Shown in pieces: positions 33,221-41,965 of a stretch of 64,000 nucleotides of DNA. The position numbers and the translations under genes were made by a program. Under the pieces are notes generated by a model. The model searched no databases and was not told the origin of the DNA. It was given only the letters and a program-made list of their open reading frames with translations. This stretch comes from JAJTHC01 sp044348005 (GTDB lineage Bacteria; Cyanobacteriota; Vampirovibrionia; Vampirovibrionales; JAJTHC01). Position 1 is the stretch's first letter, and the number at the start of each line of letters is the position of its first letter. The stretch spans positions 62,001 to 126,000 of the forward strand of contig JBIKTR010000004.1 in assembly GCA_044348005.1 (NCBI GenBank), read 5' to 3'.

Positions 33221-33655
33221 ATGAAGGATGCCACCTACTTGCCTGAATCACGACTTCACGCCTTACGAGGAGCCACCACCCTACCCGAAGACACCGCTGA
33301 AGCCATGGACATTGAAGTGAGCCGTCTGCTAGAAGCCATGGTGTCTCAAAACCACATTAAACCTAGCGATATTGTCAGCGTACTATTTAGCTTGACGCCT
33401 GATTTGCATAGTGCTAGCCCAGCGAAAGTCGCTCGTCGCGCCTTGCCGTGGCAGGATGTTGCCCTTTTTTCCGGCCTAGAACCCGAGATTGAAGGCCAGC
33501 CCCCCAAGGCCGTTCGTGTGATGATTCACTTTTATAGCACCAAAACCCAAGCCCAACTCAAGCATGTGTACTTAAACGAAGCCCGCCACTTGCGCCCTGA
33601 TCGCGTGGTGAATCCCTATTCGTATGCAGGCTCTGCGCTTGGGTTGATGCCTTAA
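33221..33655 (+). CDS. aroH: Chorismate mutase, AroH type
   Basis: 144 residues. Matches monofunctional AroH (Bacillus type): LHALRGATTLPEDT near the start (active-site Arg), IVSVLFSLTPDLHSASPAKVARR, and KHVYLNEARHLRPD near the end (Arg and Tyr of the active site). It turns chorismate into prephenate for Phe/Tyr. It stands alone and its last four bases overlap the PBP gene stop on the other strand. The binding site is weak (GAAAG just before the ATG). Confidence 0.9.
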   Translation: MKDATYLPESRLHALRGATTLPEDTAEAMDIEVSRLLEAMVSQNHIKPSDIVSVLFSLTPDLHSASPAKVARRALPWQDVALFSGLEPEIEGQPPKAVRVMIHFYSTKTQAQLKHVYLNEARHLRPDRVVNPYSYAGSALGLMP

Positions 33656-35577
33656 TACTTCGTCATCAAAGGACGTGGGGGCGTGAGCGTGAAGCTGTAG
33701 TAGTCGTCCGCAAAACGCTTCCACACGGCCACACAATACGCACTGCCCAACCCCTTTAACGGCACATTCTGCGGATGCCCCAGCCAAATCGTCGCCACAA
33801 AATCCCGCGTATAGCCTGAAAACCAAATGTCTCGGGTTTGATCGGTCGTGCCTGTTTTGCCCGCTACATCCCGATTGTGGAGTCGCGCTTTTTGGCCCGT
33901 GCCAGAATCGACCACCGTCTTTAACGCCGCATTGATCATCGCCACAGAACGCGCGTCCAAGTGACGCTTGGGCGCTTGCACCTTTCGAAAAATCTCTTTA
34001 CCGCTGGGGTCTTGAATCCGCAAAATGGCTTGAGGCGTTCGGTACATTCCCCCACGCGCAAAGGTGCTATAAGCGTTGGCCAGTTCCAACACGGAAACGC
34101 CTGAAGCCCCCAGTAAGCTCGCGAAATTAGGCGCAATGTCCGATTGAATCCCGGCCAAGCGAGCCGTTTCAATAATGGCCTTCAAACCCACCATTTGCCC
34201 CACCTGCACGGTTGTGGTGTTTCGGCTTTGCGCCAAGGCTTGGCGAATGTTCATACGGCCTTTAAAAACGCCGTCGTAATTCTTGGGCTTCCAATAGCCA
34301 TAGCCTGTATTAAACGAAATGGGTTTGTCGTAAATCGTGGAATCGGGCGAGATTTTACCGAGTCGAAAGCCAGTTAAATACACAAACGGCTTAAACGTAG
34401 ACCCCGGTGAACGCCGAGCCATGGTGGCATTGTTAAATTGCGAATGATTAAAGTCTTTGCCCCCGACCATGCCGAGAATCTGGTCTTCATCCACATTTAA
34501 AACAATCATCGCCCCTTCTTTCAGGTTTGATGAGGGCGGAGCCTTTTCAAACGCCACCTTCATCGACGCTTCTGCCGCCGACTGCGCGCGTTGATCCAGC
34601 GTGGTTGTAACCATCAACCCCCCTCGCCGAACGACGTCTTCACCAAAGGCGTCAATCATTTCTTGTCTTACATGGTTCACAAAAAACGGGTAGCGATACT
34701 GCGTTTTAATACGATCGTAAAGCAAGGGTTCGCTTAGGGCTTGTTCGTGCTGTTCTGGGGTAATAAAGCCGTGGTCTTCCATGGCATTCAATACCAGTAA
34801 CTGTCGTTCTTTTGCCGCTTGGGGAAAGACATAAGGGTTCAGCCCTTCAGGGGCTTTTAACAGGCCCGCCATTAAAGCAGCTTGCGCCAAACTTAATTCT
34901 TCCGCCGGTTTATTGAAGTATCGTTTGGCGGCTTTTTCAGCGCCATAGGCTTGATTGCCCCAATACACCACGTTTAAATAAAGTTCTAAGATTTTGTCTT
35001 TACTATACAATTTTTCAATCCGTGTGGCGAGCAGGGCTTCAGCCAGTTTTCGCCCTAAGGAACGTTCTGAAGACAAGTAGAGATTCTTAATCAACTGCTG
35101 AGTTATGGTGGAACCGCCTTGCACTTCACCGCCTTTTATATTGCTGATGATGGCGCGCAAGGTGCCTTTACTGTCTACCCCTTGGTGATGATAAAAGCGG
35201 TTGTCTTCAATGGCCATAATCGCGCGAGGCAGGTAGGGAGAAATATGCGCAAGGTTTTTCACGGTACGGTCTTCATCGCCACTAATGTTGGCAATCAGCG
35301 TTCCGTTTCGATCCAAAATCTGCGTCGATTCTGACGGGTGCCATTCATCCAACAGGCTCAAATTCGGGAGCTTTTTAAGGCTATTTGAAATAACAAAGCC
35401 CAAGTTCACACTCACTAAAAACAGCACCATAATCATAATGCCCATGCCCCCCATCATCACAAAAAGCCCCCATCGGTTTTGCGTGACTTCTTGCTTCATC
35501 GGCACATCAACCGGCAGTTCCTGCGTGTAGGGCGAAACGGCATTATTAGACTGGTACGAAGGCTCTTCAGTATTCAC
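33652..35577 (-). CDS. Class A penicillin-binding protein (PBP1A-like)
   Basis: 641 residues. Cytoplasmic tail, one membrane anchor (about 37-62), glycosyltransferase 51 domain with the catalytic Glu in EDNRFYHH (124-131), GGSTITQQ (154-161) and RKLAEALLA, then the transpeptidase with SxxK (Ser393-Lys396), SRN (451-453) and KTG (574-576). It polymerises and crosslinks peptidoglycan in the periplasm. All catalytic motifs intact. Compact for PBP1A, with no OB-like insertion apparent. Confidence 0.95.
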   Translation of the reverse strand: MNTEEPSYQSNNAVSPYTQELPVDVPMKQEVTQNRWGLFVMMGGMGIMIMVLFLVSVNLGFVISNSLKKLPNLSLLDEWHPSESTQILDRNGTLIANISGDEDRTVKNLAHISPYLPRAIMAIEDNRFYHHQGVDSKGTLRAIISNIKGGEVQGGSTITQQLIKNLYLSSERSLGRKLAEALLATRIEKLYSKDKILELYLNVVYWGNQAYGAEKAAKRYFNKPAEELSLAQAALMAGLLKAPEGLNPYVFPQAAKERQLLVLNAMEDHGFITPEQHEQALSEPLLYDRIKTQYRYPFFVNHVRQEMIDAFGEDVVRRGGLMVTTTLDQRAQSAAEASMKVAFEKAPPSSNLKEGAMIVLNVDEDQILGMVGGKDFNHSQFNNATMARRSPGSTFKPFVYLTGFRLGKISPDSTIYDKPISFNTGYGYWKPKNYDGVFKGRMNIRQALAQSRNTTTVQVGQMVGLKAIIETARLAGIQSDIAPNFASLLGASGVSVLELANAYSTFARGGMYRTPQAILRIQDPSGKEIFRKVQAPKRHLDARSVAMINAALKTVVDSGTGQKARLHNRDVAGKTGTTDQTRDIWFSGYTRDFVATIWLGHPQNVPLKGLGSAYCVAVWKRFADDYYSFTLTPPRPLMTKY

Positions 35578-35581
35578 GGGA

Positions 35582-36400
35582 CTATCCTAAGCTGATGTGT
35601 TCAGGGAGTTGGATAATTTCAAAAATAGGTTCGACGCTCAAGCATTGACCGCTTTCCGCTTCGATCACAAAGCGTACGGCGTTAATCTGAATCTGCGGAC
35701 TTTTGGCCACTTCCATTTTCACCCAGCCGAGTTCAGTCATGCGTCGTTGAGCTGCCAAGGGTTCCATGCCAATCACGCTTTCATAGGTGCCGTTCATCCC
35801 AGCATCGGTGATGAAGCCCGTGCGCTCATGCAAAATGCGAGCATCGTTGGTTTGCACATGGGTATGCGTGCCGACTACGGCGGACGCTCCCAATTGCGAC
35901 GCATAACGCGCCAAGGCGCCTTTTTCGGCGGTGGCTTCGGCGTGAATGTCCACAAACACAATCGGGGTAACGTTTAAGAGCTGGGGCAATTCGGCGTCTA
36001 ACACTTCCCAAGGCGAGTTGTAATTCGCCATAAAGACCTGCCCCAACACGTTTAGAACCCCCACCTTCTGGCCCTCAACATCCACAATACGGGCGCCTCG
36101 CCCCGGCACATGACGCCCTGCGATGTTGGCGGGTCTCACCAGGCGTTCGGCGTTGTTCATAAACTCGAACGATTCTTTGCGATCGAAGGTGTGATTGCCC
36201 CCTGTGAGGGCATGAAAACCGTGACCGATCATGTCTTGGTAATGTTTTTCAGAAGTGCCAGCGCCATGGGTGATATTTTCGGCATTGGCAATGAGCATAT
36301 CAGGCTTGCGTTTGAGGTGATGTTCCAAAAAATAGTAGACGCCTTCACGCCCCGGTTTACCGATCACGTCTCCGAAAAAGAGGATTTCAAATGTAGACAT
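35582..36400 (-). CDS. YmdB-like metallophosphoesterase (TIGR00282 family)
   Basis: 272 residues from the ATG at 36400 (MSTFEILFFGDVIGKPGR), placed by GAAAGTGAG; a longer frame from 36514 lacks a site. Metal-binding motifs: FGDVIG, NAENITHGAG (about 39-48), GGNHTFD (about 67-73), and VVGTHTHVQTND (about 178-189). Bacillus YmdB hydrolyses cAMP/cGMP or 2',3'-cyclic nucleotides, and it is often next to rny, not seen here. Four bases separate it from the PBP gene, so they are likely co-transcribed. Confidence 0.92.
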   Translation of the reverse strand: MSTFEILFFGDVIGKPGREGVYYFLEHHLKRKPDMLIANAENITHGAGTSEKHYQDMIGHGFHALTGGNHTFDRKESFEFMNNAERLVRPANIAGRHVPGRGARIVDVEGQKVGVLNVLGQVFMANYNSPWEVLDAELPQLLNVTPIVFVDIHAEATAEKGALARYASQLGASAVVGTHTHVQTNDARILHERTGFITDAGMNGTYESVIGMEPLAAQRRMTELGWVKMEVAKSPQIQINAVRFVIEAESGQCLSVEPIFEIIQLPEHISLG

Positions 36401-36550
36401 CCACGACTCACTTTCTATAGCTTTCTTAGGATTATCCCTTAAACAGGCGTTTACTTCAAGTGGGTGTGTGAGCTCTTTTCCAGAGCGGAGCCTTTGTGCT
36501 AGAATAAGGGGCATACATGGGCGAATGACGCCACAAACAAGAAGGAAATA

Positions 36551-37714
36551 ATGGCAATGACCAGCTATACAACGCTAGAGGTGGAAAACTTCAAGGGCAT
36601 CCGTAAGATGAAACTTGAGGGCTTGGGCATGGTGAATGTGTTTGTGGGGGGCAACAACGTCGGCAAGACCTCCGTTTTGCAGGCGTTGAATATACATTTT
36701 AATAACTCTCAAAATAGACATAATGAGGTTGTGGAAAATTTGAAAGGTCATTTTTACGATGGTGTATTAACCCATTTAATTGACGAATTAAATCCTGTTA
36801 ATAATTTTTATAAGACTCTTACGGATAATGTAAAAATACAGATTGAGACGGATTTAGACTGTAGCTTCATAAGTGCGAGATTCGATTCAAGCAGTGCAAG
36901 CCCTAGTATTGAAATAGAACCATCAATCGAGTTGTCTTATTCCCAAAAAGGAGTATTATGTAACACTCATAGAACTCCATCAATAATCACGATCTTAGTA
37001 GATAGTTTGGAAGAAATAAAAACAAGAAAAGTTAGTAATATACTCGAAGTTTATCGTAACTTTAATAAACAATCTCATTATATTGGAAGCAAAGCTGATG
37101 TTACAAAATTTTCAGAACATCTGTTTCAAACTTATATTGAAAATAAGCAAAAGAACAAGGTTATTACTTTATTGCAAAAATCAATTCAACCTAACCTTAT
37201 TGATATCGTGTATGCACCTGCAAGTAAGCTACTATGTGAGTTGAGTGATTATCCTAAGATGATTCCCTTAGACGTCATGGGTGACGGTTTTGTTAAGCTG
37301 TTGGGTTTGGCTTGTCTAATAGGTATACCTAAAAATATTTTCCTTGTTGACGAACTTGAAAACGGGTTTCATTACAGCGTCCAAGAAGACATGTGGCGGA
37401 TGATCCTCACCGCGGCGAAAGAAGACGGTACGCAGTTCTTCTTCACCACCCACAGCTACGAGGTGCTGGAATCGTTGAACGCCATGACGCAGAAAATCAC
37501 CGCTGAATGGGAACAAGAAAAAGCTGAAGGCTATCAAGACGGCAAACTCCTTGTCGGTGAAAACAAAACGCCTATGGAACCTGTCTGTGTGTTTGAACTT
37601 GAAAAAAGTACAGATGATGTGGTGACATACAAAAGATTTGCAGGAAAATCTTTAAATGGGGCAATAAAGCGTCACATGGAATTAAGAGGGAAAGGTGCAA
37701 ATGCTCATGGCTAA
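36551..37714 (+). CDS. AAA_15/OLD-like ATPase of a putative defence pair
   Basis: 387 residues after AAGGAAATA. SMC/OLD-type ATPase: VENFKGIRKMKLEGLG at the N-terminus, Walker A GGNNVGKT (33-40), a degenerate signature in VMGDGFVKLLGL, Walker B FLVDELENG (about 263-271) and the switch histidine in THSYEV (about 301). No fused TOPRIM domain; the TOPRIM-like partner is the next gene, overlapping by 14 bases. Composition is a mosaic: the first ~45 codons and everything after ~37345 are G+C-balanced like the chromosome, but the ~650 bases between are clearly A+T-rich, as if the middle was exchanged. Confidence 0.82.
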   Translation: MAMTSYTTLEVENFKGIRKMKLEGLGMVNVFVGGNNVGKTSVLQALNIHFNNSQNRHNEVVENLKGHFYDGVLTHLIDELNPVNNFYKTLTDNVKIQIETDLDCSFISARFDSSSASPSIEIEPSIELSYSQKGVLCNTHRTPSIITILVDSLEEIKTRKVSNILEVYRNFNKQSHYIGSKADVTKFSEHLFQTYIENKQKNKVITLLQKSIQPNLIDIVYAPASKLLCELSDYPKMIPLDVMGDGFVKLLGLACLIGIPKNIFLVDELENGFHYSVQEDMWRMILTAAKEDGTQFFFTTHSYEVLESLNAMTQKITAEWEQEKAEGYQDGKLLVGENKTPMEPVCVFELEKSTDDVVTYKRFAGKSLNGAIKRHMELRGKGANAHG

Positions 37715-38534
37715 TCCTTCCGTTTTAATCATTGTCGAAGGTGAGACAGATAAAGAATGTATCCGTAAAATTTTCGACTTCAATAAAGAAGACGCTGAAA
37801 TCCACGCTTTATCTGACTATATACCGTTTGACGAAAACTTGTGTCAATACGAACATACAGGTGGATTCAACCATTTAAAAGACACTTTGGAAAAACGATT
37901 GCTTAGTGACATACTGCCACTTCTTGATGCGGAATGTCTTAAAGCGATTGTTTTAATTGTAGACGGCGATAATGAACCTATCTCTAAGCGTCTTCAAGAT
38001 ATTCAAAAGGCTTTTAGTTCCATAAAAGAATTCCAAGAGACAGGACTTATCCCTGATTTTACAGAAAAAGACTGTAATTCTTTTAGACCTTTAACGATAC
38101 AGACAAACTCCAAAAAATATCCTTTAGAATTTGGAATCTATATTTTTCAGGATTCAACATATCAAGATTTGGAATCTTTTTTATTCGCTACAGCAAAAAC
38201 AAAGAAGCCTACACATCATAAGATCGTGGCTAAGTTTAGAGAAACGTTAAAAAAAGAACTCGTTGATTCAGAGGGGCAGTATATTGGTCCGAAATATAAA
38301 AACGCAGAAGGTAAACATAACGGTTCTTTAAATAAAGCCATTTACCAGATTTATTTACATACCCAACAAGAGCTAGATGGCTATAGGCGTAATATAGATA
38401 AACGACTCGACAAATTTTTTGATTTTTCATTTACAGGGATTGATCAAACCTCACCCATGTGGAACATAAAGAATTGCTATGAAGACTTGAAACGCATCAT
38501 AAATCAAGACGTTACGGCAAAAGAGAGTCCTTAA
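37701..38534 (+). CDS. TOPRIM-like (DUF3226-type) partner of the AAA ATPase
   Basis: 277 residues from the ATG at 37701, five bases after GGGAAAGG, overlapping the ATPase gene. The TOPRIM core is visible as VLIIVEGETDKE (Glu13), the second acidic motif LIVDGDNEP (about 85-93), and a possible third at FQDSTYQDLESFLFA. The rest is A+T-rich and lysine-rich. ATPase plus TOPRIM nuclease pairs occur in OLD, Gabija and PARIS-type anti-phage systems; this pairing is of that sort, but I cannot place it in a named one. Confidence 0.72.
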   Translation: MLMANPSVLIIVEGETDKECIRKIFDFNKEDAEIHALSDYIPFDENLCQYEHTGGFNHLKDTLEKRLLSDILPLLDAECLKAIVLIVDGDNEPISKRLQDIQKAFSSIKEFQETGLIPDFTEKDCNSFRPLTIQTNSKKYPLEFGIYIFQDSTYQDLESFLFATAKTKKPTHHKIVAKFRETLKKELVDSEGQYIGPKYKNAEGKHNGSLNKAIYQIYLHTQQELDGYRRNIDKRLDKFFDFSFTGIDQTSPMWNIKNCYEDLKRIINQDVTAKESP

Positions 38535-38619
38535 AGCGTCCCAATAATCGAGGGGTTTAGGCATTCGGCAGGGCGTTGAAAAGGCGTCATCCTGAAAAAG
38601 TAGTAGGCTAGCTTCCTAT

Positions 38620-38647
38620 CCCCCCCTCCTAAAATCAGGAGGGGGGG
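38620..38647. repeat. 11-bp perfect palindrome
   Basis: CCCCCCCTCCT (38620-38630) pairs exactly with 38637-38647 across a six-base loop. Neither side has a T tract, so it looks like a member of the G+C palindromes more than a terminator. It lies between the TOPRIM gene and the metal ATPase. Confidence 0.6.
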
Positions 38648-38679
38648 ACAAGAACAATAATCGTGCTATACTCAAGGGT

Positions 38680-40542
38680 ATGCAAACACTCATCCAACAC
38701 TTTGAAAAACAGTGGGCGAAAGTCCTCGTCTACCTGTCGATATTCGGCTTGCTTCTGCACGGCGTTTTCATCTTCGCCTCCCCAACCCACGCCCAAATCC
38801 CCCTCATCGCCCTGCTTTGGGTCGGTGCCGTCCCGCTGACGATAGAAGCCCTCATCAAGCTCTACCAAAAAGACTTCGGGGCGGATCTGCTCGCTGTTCT
38901 CGCCATGCTCACCAGCCTAGTCATGCACGAATACCTCGCAGGCGGACTCATCGTGCTGATGCTCGCAGGCGGTCAAAGCTTGGAACAATACGCCCTTAAA
39001 AAAGCGTCTTCGGTGCTTGAAGCGCTGGCTAAACGCATGCCCAATACGGCGCATCGTCAAGAAGGGGGCGAGATTGTGGAAGTCCCCCTCGACGACATCA
39101 AAGTCGGGGATTTACTAGTGATTTTCCCCCACGAAACCGCCCCCGTCGACGGCATCGTGCGTGAAGGCAACGGCACCATGGATGAATCCTACCTCACAGG
39201 CGAACCCTATCAGGTTTCCAAAGCACCAGGCTCTTCGATTTTGTCGGGAGCGATTAACGGCAACGCCGTTTTGGTGATCGAAGCGGAAAGGCCTGTGGCC
39301 GATTCTCGTTACGCCACGATTATGCAAGTCATGCAAGACGCCGAAGCCAAACGTCCCAACCTTCGACGTTTAGGCGATCAAATCGGGGCCATTTTCACGC
39401 CAATTGCGTTAGCAATTGCCCTTGTCGCATGGGGCTTAACAGGCGATGCCACACGCTTTTTGTCCGTTTTGATGATTGCCACGCCCTGCCCCTTGCTCAT
39501 TGCGATTCCCATTACCATTATTAGTGCGATTTCTCTGGCTGCCAAGCACGGCATCATCATCCGAGACCCTGGCATTCTCGAGCGTTTACCGACCTGTCGC
39601 ACCGCCATTTTCGACAAAACAGGCACGCTCACTTATGGTAAACCGACTTTAACCGAAATCATCCCCAGTACGCCTTTTACTCGCCGAGAACTGCTGCAAG
39701 CGGCGGGCAGTTTGGAGCGTTATTCTAAGCATCCGCTAGCCAACGCCTTGATTGAAGCCGCCACCGAAGAGCATTTGGTGTTGCCTCAAGCCAGCGAAGT
39801 GTCTGAAAAACCGGGGCAAGGGTTATTTGGCGTCATTAACGGCAGGGGCTGGCATATCACGAGTCGCCAAAAAATTGGCCAAAACTGGTCGCAGTTGCTC
39901 CCACAATTGCCTCAAAGCACCGTGGGTTTGGAGTGCATCTTGCTTTGTAATAACCAACTGGCTGGCGTTTTTCGTTTGCGGGATGAGGCACGCTCCGAAG
40001 GCAAGTCTTTTATCGGGCATTTGGCACCAGCGCATCAGTTGAACAAGGTCATCTTGCTTTCAGGGGACAGAGCCTCTGAAGTGGCGTATTTGGCGGATGT
40101 CTTGGGGATTGAAGAGACCTTTGCCGAACAGTCTCCCGAACAAAAGGTGGATATTGTTCGAAAAGAAACGGCGTTGGCCCCCACCTTGTTTATGGGCGAC
40201 GGCATCAATGATGCGCCCGCCTTAGCCACAGCCACGGTGGGCTTGGCCTTTGGTCAACAAAACAATGTGACCAGTGAAGCGGCGGGGGCGGTTATTTTAG
40301 AAAACACCTTACACAAGGTGGATGAACTCTTACACATTAGTTTGTCGCTACGAAGTATTGCGTTGCAAAGTGCGGTGGGTGGAATGGTGTTAAGTGTGGT
40401 GGGTATGGCACTCGCGGCGATGGGGTACATCTCGCCTGTGCAGGGGGCGTTGGCTCAAGAAGCGATTGATATTTTAGCCATTGCCAATGCCTTGCGTCTG
40501 GCGTGGCAACCGAATATCGCGACAGACATGCACAGTCATTAA
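38680..40542 (+). CDS. P1B-type heavy-metal-translocating ATPase
   Basis: 620 residues. No N-terminal HMA metal-binding domain. Actuator loop TGEP (173-176), transmembrane metal motif TPCPL (268-272), phosphorylation site DKTGTLT (312-318), nucleotide-binding HP (351-352) and hinge GDGINDAP (506-513) are all present. The CPL in place of CPC or CPH and the absence of HMA domains leave the metal undetermined. It moves a metal across the cytoplasmic membrane at the expense of ATP. The start codon (AAGGGTATG) has only a weak binding site. Confidence 0.93.
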   Translation: MQTLIQHFEKQWAKVLVYLSIFGLLLHGVFIFASPTHAQIPLIALLWVGAVPLTIEALIKLYQKDFGADLLAVLAMLTSLVMHEYLAGGLIVLMLAGGQSLEQYALKKASSVLEALAKRMPNTAHRQEGGEIVEVPLDDIKVGDLLVIFPHETAPVDGIVREGNGTMDESYLTGEPYQVSKAPGSSILSGAINGNAVLVIEAERPVADSRYATIMQVMQDAEAKRPNLRRLGDQIGAIFTPIALAIALVAWGLTGDATRFLSVLMIATPCPLLIAIPITIISAISLAAKHGIIIRDPGILERLPTCRTAIFDKTGTLTYGKPTLTEIIPSTPFTRRELLQAAGSLERYSKHPLANALIEAATEEHLVLPQASEVSEKPGQGLFGVINGRGWHITSRQKIGQNWSQLLPQLPQSTVGLECILLCNNQLAGVFRLRDEARSEGKSFIGHLAPAHQLNKVILLSGDRASEVAYLADVLGIEETFAEQSPEQKVDIVRKETALAPTLFMGDGINDAPALATATVGLAFGQQNNVTSEAAGAVILENTLHKVDELLHISLSLRSIALQSAVGGMVLSVVGMALAAMGYISPVQGALAQEAIDILAIANALRLAWQPNIATDMHSH

Positions 40543-40562
40543 CGTATTTTTTGAAAAAAGTA

Positions 40563-40591
40563 TTGACAAATTGTATCTAGTTTGTCATAAT
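40563..40591 (+). promoter_or_regulatory. Strong sigma-70 type promoter of the NYN gene
   Basis: TTGACA (40563-40568), a 17-base spacer and CATAAT (40586-40591), the best -35/-10 pair I saw in the window. It leads into a two-hairpin leader. Confidence 0.75.
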
Positions 40592-40602
40592 CAGTATACA
40601 TA

Positions 40603-40660
40603 CCTTACCTGGTCGGTAAGGCGGCCTAGTTGGAAACTCTAGGCCTCTTTTATTTTTTGG
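40603..40660 (+). promoter_or_regulatory. Two-hairpin leader with terminator-like second stem
   Basis: Hairpin 1 pairs CCTTACC (40603-40609) with GGTAAGG (40615-40621). Hairpin 2 pairs GGCCTAG (40623-40629) with CTAGGCC (40639-40645) and is followed directly by TCTTTTATTTTTT. This is the form of an intrinsic terminator placed between the promoter and the NYN start at 40678, so read-through may be controlled. Confidence 0.6.
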
Positions 40661-40677
40661 ATGTTTTGGGGATCGTG

Positions 40678-41346
40678 ATGAAGCGGGTTCATGTGTTTAT
40701 TGATGGCTTTAATATGTACCATGCTTTAGAAGAATACCGTAGACATACAGGTGAAAATCTTAAATGGTTGAATTATAGAAGCCTTATGGAAAGTTTCGCT
40801 TCATCTGAAGAAATAGTAACAAGCATACACTTTTTTACTGCGATTGATGAGAAGCGTCCCGACGATGTCATTCAACGACACCATAATTATATTGGGGCTT
40901 TAAAAACTCAAAACATCGAAGTATATCGAGGGGTTTTTAAGCACCGCAAGCAAACTTGCAAGTCCTGCCACGCTTCATGGGAAAAAGCTGAAGAAAAAGA
41001 AACTGACGTTCGTATCGCCTGTAAAATTTTAGAATTTGCGATGAAAGACTTCTTTGATGAGTTTTGGCTCGTTTCGGGGGATAGTGATTTTGTGCCTGTT
41101 ATTCAATCTTTTAAATCCCTTTTTCCTCACAAATCCATTAAGGTCATTATTCCCCCAAAATATAACCGAAATGGTCAATACGGTAATCCCTATGCGGCTA
41201 AAACATTCGCTAAAAGTAAAAAAAGCCAAGCAGAAACGCATCAGTTGGGATTTAGAGCATGCTCTAAGCACCCTTTGGCGGATGAACTCATCAACCCCAA
41301 AGGACGACGCTTTACAAATCCGTATCTCCAAAATAGTAGCCCATAA
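40678..41346 (+). CDS. NYN-domain (LabA/DUF88-like) nuclease-fold protein
   Basis: 222 residues from the ATG at 40678 (MKRVHVFIDGFNMYHAL); an in-frame TTG at 40630 lies in the leader hairpin and is unlikely. PIN-like NYN fold with conserved acids in FIDGFN (Asp9), EKETDVRIACK (Asp near 104) and LVSGDSDFVPVI (Asp near 125 and 127). TCKSCH (about 89-94) could bind zinc. Such proteins are predicted RNases. The tail ends in HPLADELINPKGRRFTNP. The phosphopantetheinyl transferase start follows one base after its stop. Confidence 0.88.
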   Translation: MKRVHVFIDGFNMYHALEEYRRHTGENLKWLNYRSLMESFASSEEIVTSIHFFTAIDEKRPDDVIQRHHNYIGALKTQNIEVYRGVFKHRKQTCKSCHASWEKAEEKETDVRIACKILEFAMKDFFDEFWLVSGDSDFVPVIQSFKSLFPHKSIKVIIPPKYNRNGQYGNPYAAKTFAKSKKSQAETHQLGFRACSKHPLADELINPKGRRFTNPYLQNSSP

Positions 41347-41347
41347 T

Positions 41348-41965
41348 ATGCCCACCCTTTCGACGTTTTTAGAACACGAACACTACCAGCTTACCCAAAC
41401 CACGACCCCCTTTGAAGTCGCTCGGCTCAACGAAGCGCAACGCATTACGCTTGAACGTCTTGGTTCTGAACAAGCTCGGCATCACGCCTTGTTAGGTGTT
41501 CAGTTAAAAAATAGTGTTTCTGGTCTTTCATACCCCGCACGACAGGTGAGCCTTTCTCATAGCGAAAATGTCGCCGTGATGGCCATTCATCAGGATTCGT
41601 CACAATGCGTTGGTGTGGATATTGAAGCGGTGCATCGGGGGATTCACCCTCGCCTTCGCGCACGGTTGACGCCGTCTTTCGCCGAAGCCCAGCGTGTTGA
41701 AAAACTGCCTTCACTCGGCTTGTGGTGCGTGAAAGAAGCCTTGTGGAAAGCGTGGGAACATAATCACCAAGGCCTGATTAAGGCCGTGAACATTCGCCAC
41801 GTTGTTGAACAGCCCCCCCAAACACAAGCGTCACAAGGTTTGTTATTTGAAGGTCAAGCCCAAGCCCCATGTGGCCAGCCGTTGCAATGGCACTTGTATG
41901 AAATAGATTCGCTTGGACCAAAGGCTCACGCCTTTTATGTGGCGGTGGCCTTTGGCTTGCCGTAA
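41348..41965 (+). CDS. 4'-phosphopantetheinyl transferase (Sfp/AcpT type)
   Basis: 205 residues from the ATG at 41348, just after the NYN stop; the frame stays open back into the NYN gene, so an earlier start (41282) is possible. Family motifs are VGVDIEAVHRG (about 98-108, Mg-binding Asp/Glu) and LWCVKEALWKAW (about 128-139, catalytic Glu and Lys), with SLSHSENVAV earlier. It transfers phosphopantetheine from CoA to carrier proteins. No PKS/NRPS gene is in view, so fatty-acid ACP may be the substrate. The end overlaps the convergent yhhQ by 31 bases. Confidence 0.88.
   Translation: MPTLSTFLEHEHYQLTQTTTPFEVARLNEAQRITLERLGSEQARHHALLGVQLKNSVSGLSYPARQVSLSHSENVAVMAIHQDSSQCVGVDIEAVHRGIHPRLRARLTPSFAEAQRVEKLPSLGLWCVKEALWKAWEHNHQGLIKAVNIRHVVEQPPQTQASQGLLFEGQAQAPCGQPLQWHLYEIDSLGPKAHAFYVAVAFGLP

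Noticed and set aside
41054..41347. N-terminal extension of the phosphopantetheinyl transferase into the NYN gene
   Set aside because: The extension lies in another frame of a gene with clear NYN motifs; the domain is complete from 41348.
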